Source: Streptomyces vietnamensis (GTDB lineage: Bacteria; Actinomycetota; Actinomycetes; Streptomycetales; Streptomycetaceae). From it: a stretch of DNA of 64,000 nucleotides. The stretch lies in assembly GCF_000830005.1 (NCBI RefSeq), contig NZ_CP010407.1, positions 6,522,001 through 6,586,000 on the forward strand. Direction: 5' to 3'. This document shows, piece by piece, positions 16,182 through 24,655 of this stretch (its first letter is position 1; the number at the start of each line of letters is the position of its first letter). Position numbers and translations under genes: made by a program. The notes beneath the pieces were generated by a model that saw only the letters and a program-made list of their open reading frames with translations, searched no databases and had not been told where the DNA came from.

Positions 16182-16907
16182 TCACCGCGCCTTGAACACG
16201 AACTTCTCGACCTCGCTGCGGTCGAGGTTCCAGAACGTGACCGAGGGGTTCTGACCGACGGTGACGAACTGGACGTCGTCGGAGAACGCGACGTCGACCG
16301 GCGACCCGTCGTTGTTGCTGCTCGGGTCCTGGTACGCGATGCCGAACGACGTGTACGTCTTCGTCTTCTCGCCGCCCAGGAAGAGCTTCACGCCCGCGTA
16401 CGCCTTCTCCTTCGGCCCGATCGTGGCGACGGCCTTCGCCGGGGACTCCATCGGCGTGAGCGGGTTGTCGACGTCCTGCCCGAAGGTGATGAACGGGTAG
16501 TGGTAGAGCGTGCAGGGCTTGTCGGTGACGTTCGTGGCCGTGATCAGCAGGTGCTGGCCCGAGTCGTGCGCCCAGTACGACGTGCCGATCGAGAGGTCCT
16601 GATCGCCGCAGGCCGGGGCCTTGCCATTGCCCTTGCTGTCGCCGCCGGAACCGCCGGGCTTGCCGGAGCCGGTGGCGGTGGGCTTCGCGGACTCGGTCGC
16701 GCTGGGCTTCGCGGAGTCGCTCGGGCTCGCGGTCGTGGGCGTGGGCTGGGCGGAGTCGGTCGCGCTCGCCGTACCGGACGGGGCCTGGCTCGCGGCCCCG
16801 TCGTCCTTCGCACCGCCGGTCGGCCCGCAGGCCGTGGAGGAGAGGAGCGCGGCGGCGGCCGCGGCTCCCAGGGCGTACGTCTTCCAGGTCTTGCGGGCAG
16901 CGCGCAT
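16182..16907 (-). CDS. Secreted lipoprotein, DUF4232-like
   Basis: A 241-residue protein from the ATG preceded by GGGGGA. A lipoprotein signal ends in LLSSTAC, making Cys about residue 23 the lipid anchor. Residues 35-85 form a Ser/Thr/Pro/Lys linker containing repeated SAKP and SATE-type units, suitable for spanning the peptidoglycan. The C-terminal 140 residues (CGDQDLSIG, LLITATNVTDKPCTLYHYPFITFG) match the beta-sandwich DUF4232 domain of actinobacterial cell-surface proteins. Its function is unknown. It is anchored outside the membrane. Confidence 0.82.
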   Translation of the reverse strand: MRAARKTWKTYALGAAAAAALLSSTACGPTGGAKDDGAASQAPSGTASATDSAQPTPTTASPSDSAKPSATESAKPTATGSGKPGGSGGDSKGNGKAPACGDQDLSIGTSYWAHDSGQHLLITATNVTDKPCTLYHYPFITFGQDVDNPLTPMESPAKAVATIGPKEKAYAGVKLFLGGEKTKTYTSFGIAYQDPSSNNDGSPVDVAFSDDVQFVTVGQNPSVTFWNLDRSEVEKFVFKAR

Positions 16908-17019
16908 GGTGGTCCCCCGTGGACTTCGCATAGCTCGAACGTGGTGCTGTCGAGCAGAGTCTGCACCGGAGCGGCTGCCGCAATCGGTTTCTCTACGGCT
17001 CGTTACGAACCGAGGACAT

Positions 17020-17034
17020 GGAAGTGATGCTTCC
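17020..17034 (-). terminator. Small hairpin after DUF397 gene
   Basis: GGAAG-TGATG-CTTCC lies immediately after the stop codon of the DUF397 gene. The 5-base stem is short, so it is only a weak terminator candidate. Confidence 0.35.
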
Positions 17035-17214
17035 TCAGCCCAACTGCTCGATGAACTCCGTCCAGGTGGAGGGAGACAGGGCGAGCTGGGGGCCGTTGGG
17101 GTTCTTTGAGTCGCGGACGTGGACGGTGGTGGGGCAGGTGGCCACTTCGACGCAGTCGCCGTCACCGCTGCTGCTGTAGCTGCTCTTGAACCAGGCCAGG
17201 TCTGTGGTGCTCAT
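17035..17214 (-). CDS. DUF397 domain protein
   Basis: A 59-residue single-domain protein: LAWFKSSYSSSGDGDCVEVA, then VHVRDSKNPNGPQLALS and WTEFI. This is the full DUF397 signature. DUF397 proteins almost always pair with WhiJ-type regulators in streptomycetes, where the pair behaves like a toxin-antitoxin or developmental control module. The ATG overlaps the regulator's stop by 4 bases (ATGA), so the two are translationally coupled. Confidence 0.93.
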   Translation of the reverse strand: MSTTDLAWFKSSYSSSGDGDCVEVATCPTTVHVRDSKNPNGPQLALSPSTWTEFIEQLG

Positions 17215-18056
17215 GGTGCTCCTCGCATCTCCCGCAACAGACTCACGGACTCCTCGAAGGACAGAGCCTGTGCCCGCATCCTGGCATATCGCTTCTGGAG
17301 GATGCTGATCTCTTTTGCGTCGGCGATGAGGTGGGCGGCACGCTGTCCCTCGCAGTAGGCGTACCACTTGTTGTCCTGGGTCTCCAGGAGTTGCAAGGGA
17401 CCACCCATGCCCGCGTGGTGCCCGCGCGCCTGCGGCATGATCTGGACGTCGATGTTGCGCCGGGCGCAGATGTCGAGGATGTGTGCGGCCTGTTCGCGCA
17501 TGATCTCTGATCCACCCGTCTGACGGCGCAGGACGTGCTCCTCGATGATGAAGCTGTAGATCGTGTGCGGGCGGTCCGTGAGTAGTTTCATGCGCTCGAC
17601 GCGGGCCGCGAGCTTCGACTCGATCTCGTCGTCTCCCAGGGCCGGAATCTGCTCGTCGAACAGTGTCTTCGCGTACGCCGGCGTCTGCAGCAGACCCGGG
17701 ACCAGCCGGTTCTCGTACGTGTAGAGGGTCGCCGCCGTGAGCTCCAGCTTCGCCCAGTGGCGGAACCACTTCGCGAGGCCCGGTGTCCGTAGCAAGTGCT
17801 TCGCCGCGCCCCGGATCACCCCGAACGCGTCGAGTACCTCCTCCGCCCGCTCCACGAAATCGGCGGACGGTAAACGCCGCCCCTGCTCGATCGAGGCGAT
17901 CGTCGGGACCGAGTACCCCACCAGCGGCGCGAACTGCTCCTGCGTGAGGCCGGCCCGTTTGCGGAAGGCCTTGACCACCTCCCCGAAGGCCTTCAGGCTG
18001 TCCGACGCCTCCGGTTCGCTTCCAACCGCGCCCTCGCCTGGCACCTCATCCGTCAC
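17211..18056 (-). CDS. WhiJ-like XRE regulator with DUF5753 domain
   Basis: A 281-residue protein. The GTG start is chosen because AGGAGG lies 8 bases before it; an upstream ATG has no site. Residues 20-75 form an XRE helix-turn-helix (AGLTQEQFAPLVGYSVPTIA). The rest is the DUF5753 domain (EAATLYTYE-like segment, VPGLLQTPAYA, RRQTGGSEIMREQ, VQIMPQARGHHAGMGGP). Such proteins repress developmental or antibiotic genes in Streptomyces together with a DUF397 partner. It is divergent from an HATPase regulator, the classical three-gene arrangement. Confidence 0.93.
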   Translation of the reverse strand: MTDEVPGEGAVGSEPEASDSLKAFGEVVKAFRKRAGLTQEQFAPLVGYSVPTIASIEQGRRLPSADFVERAEEVLDAFGVIRGAAKHLLRTPGLAKWFRHWAKLELTAATLYTYENRLVPGLLQTPAYAKTLFDEQIPALGDDEIESKLAARVERMKLLTDRPHTIYSFIIEEHVLRRQTGGSEIMREQAAHILDICARRNIDVQIMPQARGHHAGMGGPLQLLETQDNKWYAYCEGQRAAHLIADAKEISILQKRYARMRAQALSFEESVSLLREMRGAP

Positions 18057-18141
18057 TCCGGCCACCTCCTGCACCCGTGCGCTCGCACATGAACGCACCC
18101 ATGCTCACGGGTAGTTACCGGTACCGTCCAGAGCGTGAACC

Positions 18142-18162
18142 CGTACGCTCTCGCAGCGTACG
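18142..18162. promoter_or_regulatory. Perfect 8-base inverted repeat in WhiJ-HATPase intergenic region
   Basis: CGTACGCT-CTCGC-AGCGTACG sits in the 152-bp divergent promoter region. An outer inverted pair GTTACC (18114-18119) and GGTAAC (18175-18180) brackets it. It is a likely operator for the WhiJ-like protein, inferred only from symmetry and position. Confidence 0.5.
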
Positions 18163-18208
18163 AGTTTCTGACCTGGTAACCGACCCCCGGCGCCGTCACA
18201 TTGGCCCC

Positions 18209-18676
18209 ATGACCTCCCCCGTGACCCGCGAACCCGCCGTCACCGTACGTGTGTTCACCCAGCGCTTCAGCTCGACCCCGCGCGGCGCCCGTCTCGCCCG
18301 TCGGCTCGCTCTCCATCAACTCGACCGCTGGCGCCTCCCGTACGGCTCCGAGGCCTCGGACACCACCGGGCTGCTCGTCGCAGAGCTCGCAGCCAACGCC
18401 GTCACCCACGGCCGGGTGCCCGGGCGCGACTTCGAGCTGACGCTCTCGTACACGCCCGGGCGGCTGCTCCGTATCGACGTCTCCGACACCCGGGGCGAGC
18501 GGCGACCGGCCGCCGTCGCCCCGGGGCCCCTCGACGAGGGCGGCCGGGGCCTGCTCCTCGTCGAGGCGCTGGCCTCGCGGTGGGCGGTGCTCGACCGCGT
18601 ACCGGTCGGGAAGACCGTACGGGCCGAGCTCGACCTCAGCCCCGAAGGGCCTCGTACCCCGCCGGCCGGGTGGTGA
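18209..18676 (+). CDS. HATPase_c anti-sigma-like regulator
   Basis: A 155-residue GHKL ATP-binding protein of the RsbW/SpoIIAB-like class abundant in Streptomyces. The N-box is [14 protein letters not shown] (Asn63), followed by DTRGE (93-97) and [11 protein letters not shown] (111-120). It starts at MTSPVTRE. These proteins bind sigma or anti-anti-sigma factors, or accompany WhiJ/DUF397 modules as here. Its last 41 bases overlap the 3' end of the convergent EF-G-like gene. Confidence 0.9.
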   Translation: MTSPVTREPAVTVRVFTQRFSSTPRGARLARRLALHQLDRWRLPYGSEASDTTGLLVAELAANAVTHGRVPGRDFELTLSYTPGRLLRIDVSDTRGERRPAAVAPGPLDEGGRGLLLVEALASRWAVLDRVPVGKTVRAELDLSPEGPRTPPAGW

Positions 18677-20633
18677 AGGTGCCCCGGCCCTGGGTGCGGC
18701 CGCGGAGGCGGGACGCGTAGCCGAAGAGTTCGGCCAGCGGGACCGTCGCCGAGACCACCGCCGTACCGGAGCGGGTCGTCGAGTCGGTGACCCGGCCCCG
18801 GCGGGCCGCGAGGTCGCCGAGGACCGAGCCGACCGACTCGGCGGGGACGGTGACCGTCACCTCCGCCACCGGTTCGAGCAGGGTCATCACGCTCGCGCGG
18901 AGCGCCTCGCGCAGGGCGAAGCGGCCCGCCGTGCGGAACGCCATCTCCGAGGAGTCCTTCGGATGCGTCGCTCCGTCCGTGAGCGTGACCCGGACGCCCG
19001 TCACCGGGTGGCCGCCGAGGGGGCCCTCGACGAGGGCGTCCCGGCAGCCGGCCTCGACCGCGCGGACGTACTCCTGCGGGACGCGGCCGCCCGTGACGGT
19101 GGACACGAACGTGAACTCCTCTCCGTCCTGAGCGGGTTCGATGTCGATGACGACATGGGCGAACTGGCCCGCGCCGCCGTCCTGTTTGACGTGGCGGTAG
19201 AGGAGATCCGTGACGCCCTTCGTCACCGTCTCCCGGTACGCCACCTGCGGACGGCCGACCGTGACCTCGAGGCCCCGGTCGCGCCGCAGCTTCTCCACCG
19301 CGACCTCCAGGTGCAGTTCGCCGAGACCGGACAGGACGGTCTGGCCCGTCTCCGGGTCGGACCGGACCACGAGCGACGGGTCCTCCTCCGTCATCCGGGC
19401 CAGGGCCGACGCGAGCCGACCCGTGTCCGTGCTGCGGCGGGCCTCCACGGCGACCGAGACCACCGGGTCGGCGGTCGTCGGCGGTTCGAGGACGACCGGC
19501 GCGTCCGGGGCGCACAGCGTCGCCCCGGCGCGGGCGGACTTCGGCCCGACGACGGCGACGATGTCGCCGGCGCGCGCCTCGTCCACCTCCGTCGCCCGGT
19601 CGGCCTGGACGCGCAGGATGCGGGCGATCCGTTCCGTACGGCCTGCGGTGGCGTCGAGCACGGTGTCCCCCTTCCCGATCGTGCCCGCGTAGACGCGGAG
19701 GTAGGTCATGCGGCCGGTGGCGGTCGCGTTCACCTTGAAGGCGAGCGCGGTGAACGGCGCCTCCGGGTCCGCCGGGACCTCGCCGCGTACGGGCGGCATG
19801 TCCGACGGGGCCGGGAGGTACGCGACGACGGCGTCGAGCAGCGGCTCGATGCCCCGGTTGCGGTACGCCGAGCCGCACAGGACGACCACGGCCTCGCCGG
19901 AGAGGGTGAGGTCGCGGAGGGCGCCCTTCAGCGTCCCGGCGGAGAGCGCCGCATCCGCGCAGAACTCCTCCAGGGCGCCGGGGTGCAGTTCCGCCACCGT
20001 CTCCTCCAGGCGTCGCCTGCGGTGCCGGGCCTCGTCCCGGAGCTCGTCGGGGACCTGCTGCTCGGTGTACGTGTCGGCGCCGTCGGCCCACACGTACGCC
20101 CGCATCGCGATCAGGTCCACGACGCCGGTGAAGCCGTCCTCGCGGCCGATGGGGAGCTGGACGGGGAGCGGGACCGTGCCCAGGCGGGTACGGATCGACT
20201 CCACGGCCGCGTCGAGTTCCGCGCCCGCCCGGTCCAGCTTGTTGACGAACGCGATCCTCGGGACGCCGTGCCGGTCGGCCTGGCGCCACACCGTCTCGCT
20301 CTGCGGTTCGACGCCCGCGACGGCGTCGAAGACGGCGACGGCGCCGTCGAGGACGCGCAGCGAACGCTCCACCTCGTCGGAGAAGTCGACGTGACCGGGC
20401 GTGTCGATCAGGTTGATGCGGTGGTCCGCCCAGTCGCAGCTGACGGCCGCCGCGAAGATGGTGATGCCCCGGTCCCGCTCCTGCGGGTCGAAGTCCGTGA
20501 CGGTCGTGCCGTCGTGGACCTCGCCGCGCTTGTGGGTGGCGCCGGTGAGGTAGAGGAAGCGCTCGGTGACGGTGGTCTTGCCGGCGTCGACGTGGGCGAG
20601 GATGCCGAGGTTGCGGACGCTGTGAGTACGCAT
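18636..20633 (-). CDS. Elongation factor G paralogue
   Basis: A 665-residue translational GTPase with G1 AHVDAGKTT (13-21), the RGITI switch, G3 DTPGH (77-81) and G4 NKLD (131-134). Domains II-V follow the EF-G order, with [10 protein letters not shown] and a domain IV beginning YRETVTKGV. It is somewhat shorter than a housekeeping EF-G (about 700 residues) and lacks the usual str-operon neighbours (rpsL, rpsG, tuf), so it is probably a second copy. Ribosomal protection proteins of the TetM/OtrA type are related, but the domain IV here is EF-G-like. Confidence 0.85.
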   Translation of the reverse strand: MRTHSVRNLGILAHVDAGKTTVTERFLYLTGATHKRGEVHDGTTVTDFDPQERDRGITIFAAAVSCDWADHRINLIDTPGHVDFSDEVERSLRVLDGAVAVFDAVAGVEPQSETVWRQADRHGVPRIAFVNKLDRAGAELDAAVESIRTRLGTVPLPVQLPIGREDGFTGVVDLIAMRAYVWADGADTYTEQQVPDELRDEARHRRRRLEETVAELHPGALEEFCADAALSAGTLKGALRDLTLSGEAVVVLCGSAYRNRGIEPLLDAVVAYLPAPSDMPPVRGEVPADPEAPFTALAFKVNATATGRMTYLRVYAGTIGKGDTVLDATAGRTERIARILRVQADRATEVDEARAGDIVAVVGPKSARAGATLCAPDAPVVLEPPTTADPVVSVAVEARRSTDTGRLASALARMTEEDPSLVVRSDPETGQTVLSGLGELHLEVAVEKLRRDRGLEVTVGRPQVAYRETVTKGVTDLLYRHVKQDGGAGQFAHVVIDIEPAQDGEEFTFVSTVTGGRVPQEYVRAVEAGCRDALVEGPLGGHPVTGVRVTLTDGATHPKDSSEMAFRTAGRFALREALRASVMTLLEPVAEVTVTVPAESVGSVLGDLAARRGRVTDSTTRSGTAVVSATVPLAELFGYASRLRGRTQGRGTFTTRPAGYEALRG

Positions 20634-21013
20634 GGTGGCGTGGGGCCTTTCGCTGCTGCGTGGAGAACGGGGCAGCGCGATTCCCGGACGGCGGTCAGGG
20701 GTGTGACGGCGTCACGGGCGGCGATGACGGGCGCGCAGCCGTCACCGCTCGGCGGAGGAGGCGAGGATCACGTCGTACCGGGCACGGGCGGACGACACGG
20801 CGGCGGCGTTACGGCAACGCACGGTCGTCTCCCCTCGGTCGGACGTCTCACGACGGCACACCGGTCGGTGCGCCGTGACGGGAGTGTAGGGAAGCGAACG
20901 GGCCGCGCGACACCGGTTTTTGGCTGCTTCTCACCTGATCCGCGGAAGCCCTCGGGTGCTTAATGGTGCTCCCGCGATGGGCGGGGTGGGACGGACGAGA
21001 ACACGGGGGACAC
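20634..21013. other. 380-bp intergenic region, divergent
   Basis: The gap separates the EF-G paralogue from a membrane-protein gene on the opposite strand. It holds GTGACG-G-CGTCAC (20703-20715), a near-perfect 13-base palindrome. No open frame in it has convincing codon use or a ribosome site. No other structure was found by eye. Confidence 0.5.
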
Positions 21014-21730
21014 ATGGGAGACGTCGCGACACCGCCGCCGGGACCATCGCCCGAGGAGCCGCCGAGCGGGACGTCGCCGGGTCCGTCACGGAGCGGGACG
21101 TCGCCGGGTCCGTCACGGACCAGGGCGTCATCGGGTCCGGCGGCGGGGCCGGGGAAGGCGACACCGCCCCGGGCCGCTCCGCCGCTCCCCTCGGTGCCGC
21201 CGATGCCACCGATAACATCGAGGTCCCGCCGGAAACGCGTCCTCGATCTCCGGGTGCGCCGCCGGATGCTGTGGGTGGGCTCCGCGGCCTTCCCGCTGCA
21301 CAACATCGCCCGGGTCGAGGCGTACAAGGAGCAGCTCGGCGCGGGCGAGGTCCTCGTCCAACTCCTGAAGTGGCTCTTCGTGGCCGTGCTGCTCTACGCC
21401 GGAGTCAACTACGCCAGTGGAGGCGAGGCGCACATCGGGGACGGCAACCCCGTGCTTCTCGTCCTCCTGGTCGTCCTGGTCGGTTTCGCCGTCAAGGACC
21501 TGTTCCAGTCGAAGCCGGTGCTCGCCATCGACACGACCGGCGGCAGTACGGTGATCGTGACCCTGCCGAACATGGACCAGCTGCAGCAGATCGCCGGTCA
21601 GATCGTGAACGCGATCGACAACCCGGCGGCCGAGTTCGCGACGGTCGTGGAGCAGCACAACACCACGAACCACTTCGGTCCCGTCGTCAACATGCACGGC
21701 GGCCGGAAGAACCGGGGGATCAGCTGGTGA
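21014..21730 (+). CDS. DUF6232-like two-helix membrane protein
   Basis: A 238-residue protein starting at MGDVATPPP, with GGGGGA before the ATG. Residues 1-70 are a disordered Pro/Ser/Gly tail containing SGTSPGPSR twice, encoded by a direct duplication. A short domain (RVRRRMLWVGSAAFPLHNIARVEAYK) follows, then two membrane helices (LLKWLFVAVLLYAGV and VLLVLLVVLVGFAV). A final cytoplasmic domain contains TTGGSTVIVTLP. This plan matches the actinobacterial DUF6232 family of unknown function. Confidence 0.72.
   Translation: MGDVATPPPGPSPEEPPSGTSPGPSRSGTSPGPSRTRASSGPAAGPGKATPPRAAPPLPSVPPMPPITSRSRRKRVLDLRVRRRMLWVGSAAFPLHNIARVEAYKEQLGAGEVLVQLLKWLFVAVLLYAGVNYASGGEAHIGDGNPVLLVLLVVLVGFAVKDLFQSKPVLAIDTTGGSTVIVTLPNMDQLQQIAGQIVNAIDNPAAEFATVVEQHNTTNHFGPVVNMHGGRKNRGISW
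21065..21118. repeat. 27-bp perfect direct duplication inside coding sequence
   Basis: The 27-base unit AGCGGGACGTCGCCGGGTCC plus CGTCACGG-type tail occurs at 21065-21091 and 21092-21118. It keeps the frame and doubles a nine-residue Ser/Pro/Gly segment of the membrane protein's tail. Confidence 0.85.
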
Positions 21731-21752
21731 GCGACGCGTCGAGCCGGAACCG

Positions 21753-22163
21753 CTACGACACCGCCGGCTGGAGGAGGTCCCAGCGGTTTCCGTAGAGGTC
21801 CTCGAAGACGGCGACCGAGCCGTACGGCTCGTGGCGCGGCTCCTCCAGGAACTTCACGCCCGCCGCCGTCATGCGCTCGTGGTCGCCGGCGAAGTCCTCC
21901 GTGTGGAGGAAGAAGCCGACCCGGCCGCCGGTCTGGTTGCCGACCGAGGCCTCCTGCTCCTCGTTCTTGGCGCGGGCCAGGAGCAGCCCGGCGTTGCCGA
22001 GGCCGCCGACACCGGACGCGCCGCGCGGGCGGACGACGACCCAGCGGGTTCCGTCGCCCCGGTCGGTGTCCTCGACCAGGTCGAAGCCGACGGCGTCGGT
22101 GTAGAAGGCGATGGCCTCGTCGTAGTCACGGACGACGAGAGTGACGAGTGCGATGGACGGCAT
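21753..22163 (-). CDS. VOC family (glyoxalase/bleomycin resistance-like) protein
   Basis: A 136-residue VOC-fold protein: ALVTLVVRDYDEAIAFYTDAVGF at the start, FFLHTEDFAGDHERM in the middle and VAVFEDLYGNRWDLLQ at the end. These are the two beta-alpha-beta-beta-beta modules expected for a small dimeric dioxygenase, isomerase or drug-binding protein. The GAGGA site sits unusually close to the chosen ATG, so a start upstream at a GTG is possible. Substrate unknown. Confidence 0.87.
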   Translation of the reverse strand: MPSIALVTLVVRDYDEAIAFYTDAVGFDLVEDTDRGDGTRWVVVRPRGASGVGGLGNAGLLLARAKNEEQEASVGNQTGGRVGFFLHTEDFAGDHERMTAAGVKFLEEPRHEPYGSVAVFEDLYGNRWDLLQPAVS

Positions 22164-22320
22164 TTCCTCAACGTAATACGCGGAGGGGGAGGAACCCACC
22201 CGCGCCGACCCGCGTCGTCGTGCGGGATCACCCTTGTCGGTCGGGGGTGCGAACGAGGGTCCGGGGGAGGGGCGCACGAGGGTCGGCCCGAGGGTCCGGT
22301 CCCGCCCGGGCGCCTTTCCC

Positions 22321-22384
22321 GCGCGGAGCCTTCCTCGCCCGGCGTCTTCCCTGCGCGGAGCCTTCCTCGCCCGGCGCCTTCCCC
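22321..22384. repeat. 32-bp tandem repeat, two copies
   Basis: GCGCGGAGCCTTCCTCGCCC followed by GGCG and CTTCC occurs twice in tandem (22321-22352 and 22353-22384) with two differences. A partial third copy lies just upstream (22307-22320). It fills part of the 264-base gap between the MerR and VOC genes and encodes nothing obvious. Confidence 0.8.
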
Positions 22385-22427
22385 GCGTCGGTCGCGTCGG
22401 CCGACGCCCCGGGCCGTCGCGGCCTCG

Positions 22428-23114
22428 TCAGCGAGGGGCGGCCGGCGGGTTCGGAGCGGCTTCTTCGGGCGTGCGCGCCCACGCGGCCCGGCGGCGGGTC
22501 TCGTTCTCCTGGGCCATACGACGCAGCAGGGCCAGGACCGGTTCCAGCAGGAGGACGACGATGGCGGCGTGCTCGGCGAGCCTGAGCCGGTCCTCGGCGT
22601 CGTCGAGCTCCTCGAGCCGGTCGACGTCGAGCTTCGCGGCGGCCGCGGCCAGCTCGGCGTACGGCAGCAGGTCTCCGGTGTCGTACTCGATGCCGAGGCG
22701 GCTGAGGTCCATGAGGCTCGCGGCGAGTGCGCGGCGGTGCGGGGAGTCCGCGGAGACGTCCCAGCCCATGGCGCGTACGAGCTCGTCGACCCGCGGTGCC
22801 TGCTCGTCCACCGCGTCCGTCTCGGCGGCGTCGACGGGGGTCGGGAGCGCGTAGTGCACGACGCCGAGCGTGGCGAGCGGGTCGAGCGGCTCGTCGATCG
22901 CCGCGAGGACGTCGCGGGTGGCGGCGATGGACAGGCCGCCGCGGGCGGTCAGGGCGCGGATCAGGCGCAGGCGCTGGACGTGCTCGTCGCCGTACAGGGT
23001 CAGCGTGGCTCCGAGCGGGCGGCCGGGCGGCAGCAGACCTTCCCGCAGGTAGTACTTGATCGTTCCGACCGGCGTTCCGGACAGACGGCTCAGGTCAGAG
23101 ATCTTCATGGGCAC
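22428..23114 (-). CDS. MerR family transcriptional regulator
   Basis: A 228-residue MerR regulator. The N-terminal winged helix begins KISDLSRLSGTPVGTIKYYLREGLLPPGR, with wing residues YGDEHVQRLRLIRAL. A C-terminal ligand domain of about 150 residues follows, ending in a disordered Pro/Ala tail. It starts at GTG (M-P-M) or the ATG two codons later. It is divergent from a membrane exporter, and a perfect 20-bp palindrome lies between them. Local control of the exporter in response to a hydrophobic compound is likely. Confidence 0.92.
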   Translation of the reverse strand: MPMKISDLSRLSGTPVGTIKYYLREGLLPPGRPLGATLTLYGDEHVQRLRLIRALTARGGLSIAATRDVLAAIDEPLDPLATLGVVHYALPTPVDAAETDAVDEQAPRVDELVRAMGWDVSADSPHRRALAASLMDLSRLGIEYDTGDLLPYAELAAAAAKLDVDRLEELDDAEDRLRLAEHAAIVVLLLEPVLALLRRMAQENETRRRAAWARTPEEAAPNPPAAPR

Positions 23115-23184
23115 TCTCGCTCGACGCTCTTCGGGTGTGATCAGTCTCCCAGGCCCCCGAATGGACAGCTTCTCTGGATAGTGC

Positions 23185-23204
23185 CACTCTCTAGCTAGAG
23201 AGTG
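23185..23204. promoter_or_regulatory. Perfect 20-bp palindrome, MerR operator candidate
   Basis: CACTCTCTAG is followed directly by its reverse complement CTAGAGAGTG. It lies between the divergent MerR and exporter genes, 59 bases before the exporter's ATG. MerR proteins bind such dyads inside stretched promoters; a TAGTGT -10-like hexamer follows at 23213-23218. Confidence 0.7.
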
Positions 23205-23263
23205 AAGGTTTCTAGTGTTGTCGCTGAGCAGCGACGACGCCCATCGAAGTGGGAGTCCCTGTC

Positions 23264-24631
23264 ATGTCCGAACCCACCCACCCGCTGCGCGTGAGCGCCC
23301 GAGGGCTGCTGCGCCGGCGCGGCGTGTGGCTGCCGTCGGCGGTGATCCTCGGCCTGCTGTCGTTCGTCCTGTCGCTGCTCTACCTGGGTGCCAACAACGA
23401 CCCGGTCGGCTCGACGAAGGACCTGCCGATCGCCCTGGTCAACGCGGACAAGGGCACCCAGGTGGCCGGGAAGCGGATCGATCTGGGCGCGCAGATCACC
23501 GCGCGGATCACCGGAGCGGCCGACCTGAAGGAGAAGGTCGACTGGCAGCAGGTCGACCGCCGTACCGCCGACGACCTGCTGGCCCGCGGCAAGGTGTTCG
23601 GCGCCCTCGTCATCCCCGACGACTTCTCCGCCTCCGTGGCCGCCCTCGCCGGGCCCGCGCAGCGCACGCCGCACCCGCCGACCATGACGGCCCTCACCAA
23701 CCCGGCCGCCGGAAGCTTCGGCTCCTCCATGGCCACCGAGATCAACCGCAAGGTCGTCGAGACGACCTCCGCGGAGGTGGGCAAGCAGCTGGGCCAGGCG
23801 GCCGCGCAGCGGGCGGCGCAGGCCGCGAAGGCACACGCCGCCACCGCCCCGGGCGCCGCCACCGCGCACACCGCCCCCGCGCCGGGTGCCGCCGCGCAGC
23901 TGACGATCGCCGACCCCGTGCACCTCTCCGTCCAGGAGGGGCACCCCCTCGGACAGCACAGCGGTCTCGGCCTGAGCGCCTTCTTCTACGCGCTCGTCCT
24001 CGTCCTCGGCGGCATGCTCGGCGCCAACGTCATCCACATGCAGGTGGACACCGCACTCGGTTACGCCGCCAGCGACAAGGGCCCCTTCCGCATCGTCAAG
24101 CCCGTCCAGCACGCCACCCGGCTGCACCACTTCCTGGTCTGCTCGGCGCTCATGGTCGTCCTGTCGATGCTGACCTCCGCGCTCGCCATGGCGGCGGCCG
24201 TCGGCGTCATCGGCATCGACGCCTCGAACCTGCCCATGCTGTGGCTCTTCGGAACCTGCGCCACGGCCGCCATGGGCATCACCGCGCTGGCCCTGCTCGC
24301 CGTCTTCGGCACCCCGGGCCCGCTCGTCTCCATGCTGGTCCTGATCGGTCTGGCCGTCCCGTCGGCCGGTGCCACCATCCCGATCCAGGCCCTCCCGGAC
24401 TTCTACCGTTTCCTGGCCGAGTTCGAACCGTTCCGGCAGGTCGTCGACGGCGTCCGGTCCATCCTCTACTTCGGGGCCCAGACCGACGCGGGGCTCGGCC
24501 GCGCCTGGACCATGGTCGCCATCGGCTTCGGCGCCTCGCTCGCCCTCGGCCTCGTCTTCACCCGCCTCTACGACCGCCGGGGCCTGCACCGCTCGACTCC
24601 CCACCTGGCGCAGCCGGTTCCCGTCGGCTGA
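23264..24631 (+). CDS. YhgE/Pip-like ABC-2 membrane transporter
   Basis: A 455-residue membrane protein. One N-terminal membrane helix (WLPSAVILGLLSFVLSLLYLG) is followed by a large extracytoplasmic domain (residues 45-245) with DLPIALVNADKGT and GALVIPDDFSASV. About five further helices then end near residue 440. This is the YhgE/Pip plan seen in ABC-2-type drug or lipid exporters and in DUF3533 proteins. GGGAG lies 8 bases before the ATG. Control by the divergent MerR gene is expected. The exported compound is unknown. Confidence 0.85.
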   Translation: MSEPTHPLRVSARGLLRRRGVWLPSAVILGLLSFVLSLLYLGANNDPVGSTKDLPIALVNADKGTQVAGKRIDLGAQITARITGAADLKEKVDWQQVDRRTADDLLARGKVFGALVIPDDFSASVAALAGPAQRTPHPPTMTALTNPAAGSFGSSMATEINRKVVETTSAEVGKQLGQAAAQRAAQAAKAHAATAPGAATAHTAPAPGAAAQLTIADPVHLSVQEGHPLGQHSGLGLSAFFYALVLVLGGMLGANVIHMQVDTALGYAASDKGPFRIVKPVQHATRLHHFLVCSALMVVLSMLTSALAMAAAVGVIGIDASNLPMLWLFGTCATAAMGITALALLAVFGTPGPLVSMLVLIGLAVPSAGATIPIQALPDFYRFLAEFEPFRQVVDGVRSILYFGAQTDAGLGRAWTMVAIGFGASLALGLVFTRLYDRRGLHRSTPHLAQPVPVG

Positions 24632-24655
24632 GTCCCGGGCGGCGACGGTGCGAGA

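Noticed and set aside
18636..20633. Tetracycline-type ribosomal protection protein
   Set aside because: Although related, the domain IV start (YRETVTKGV) and overall order fit EF-G better than TetM/OtrA, so a resistance call is not supported.
22321..22384. Insertion sequence end or mobile element
   Set aside because: Two tandem copies only, with no transposase, terminal inverted repeats or target duplication nearby.
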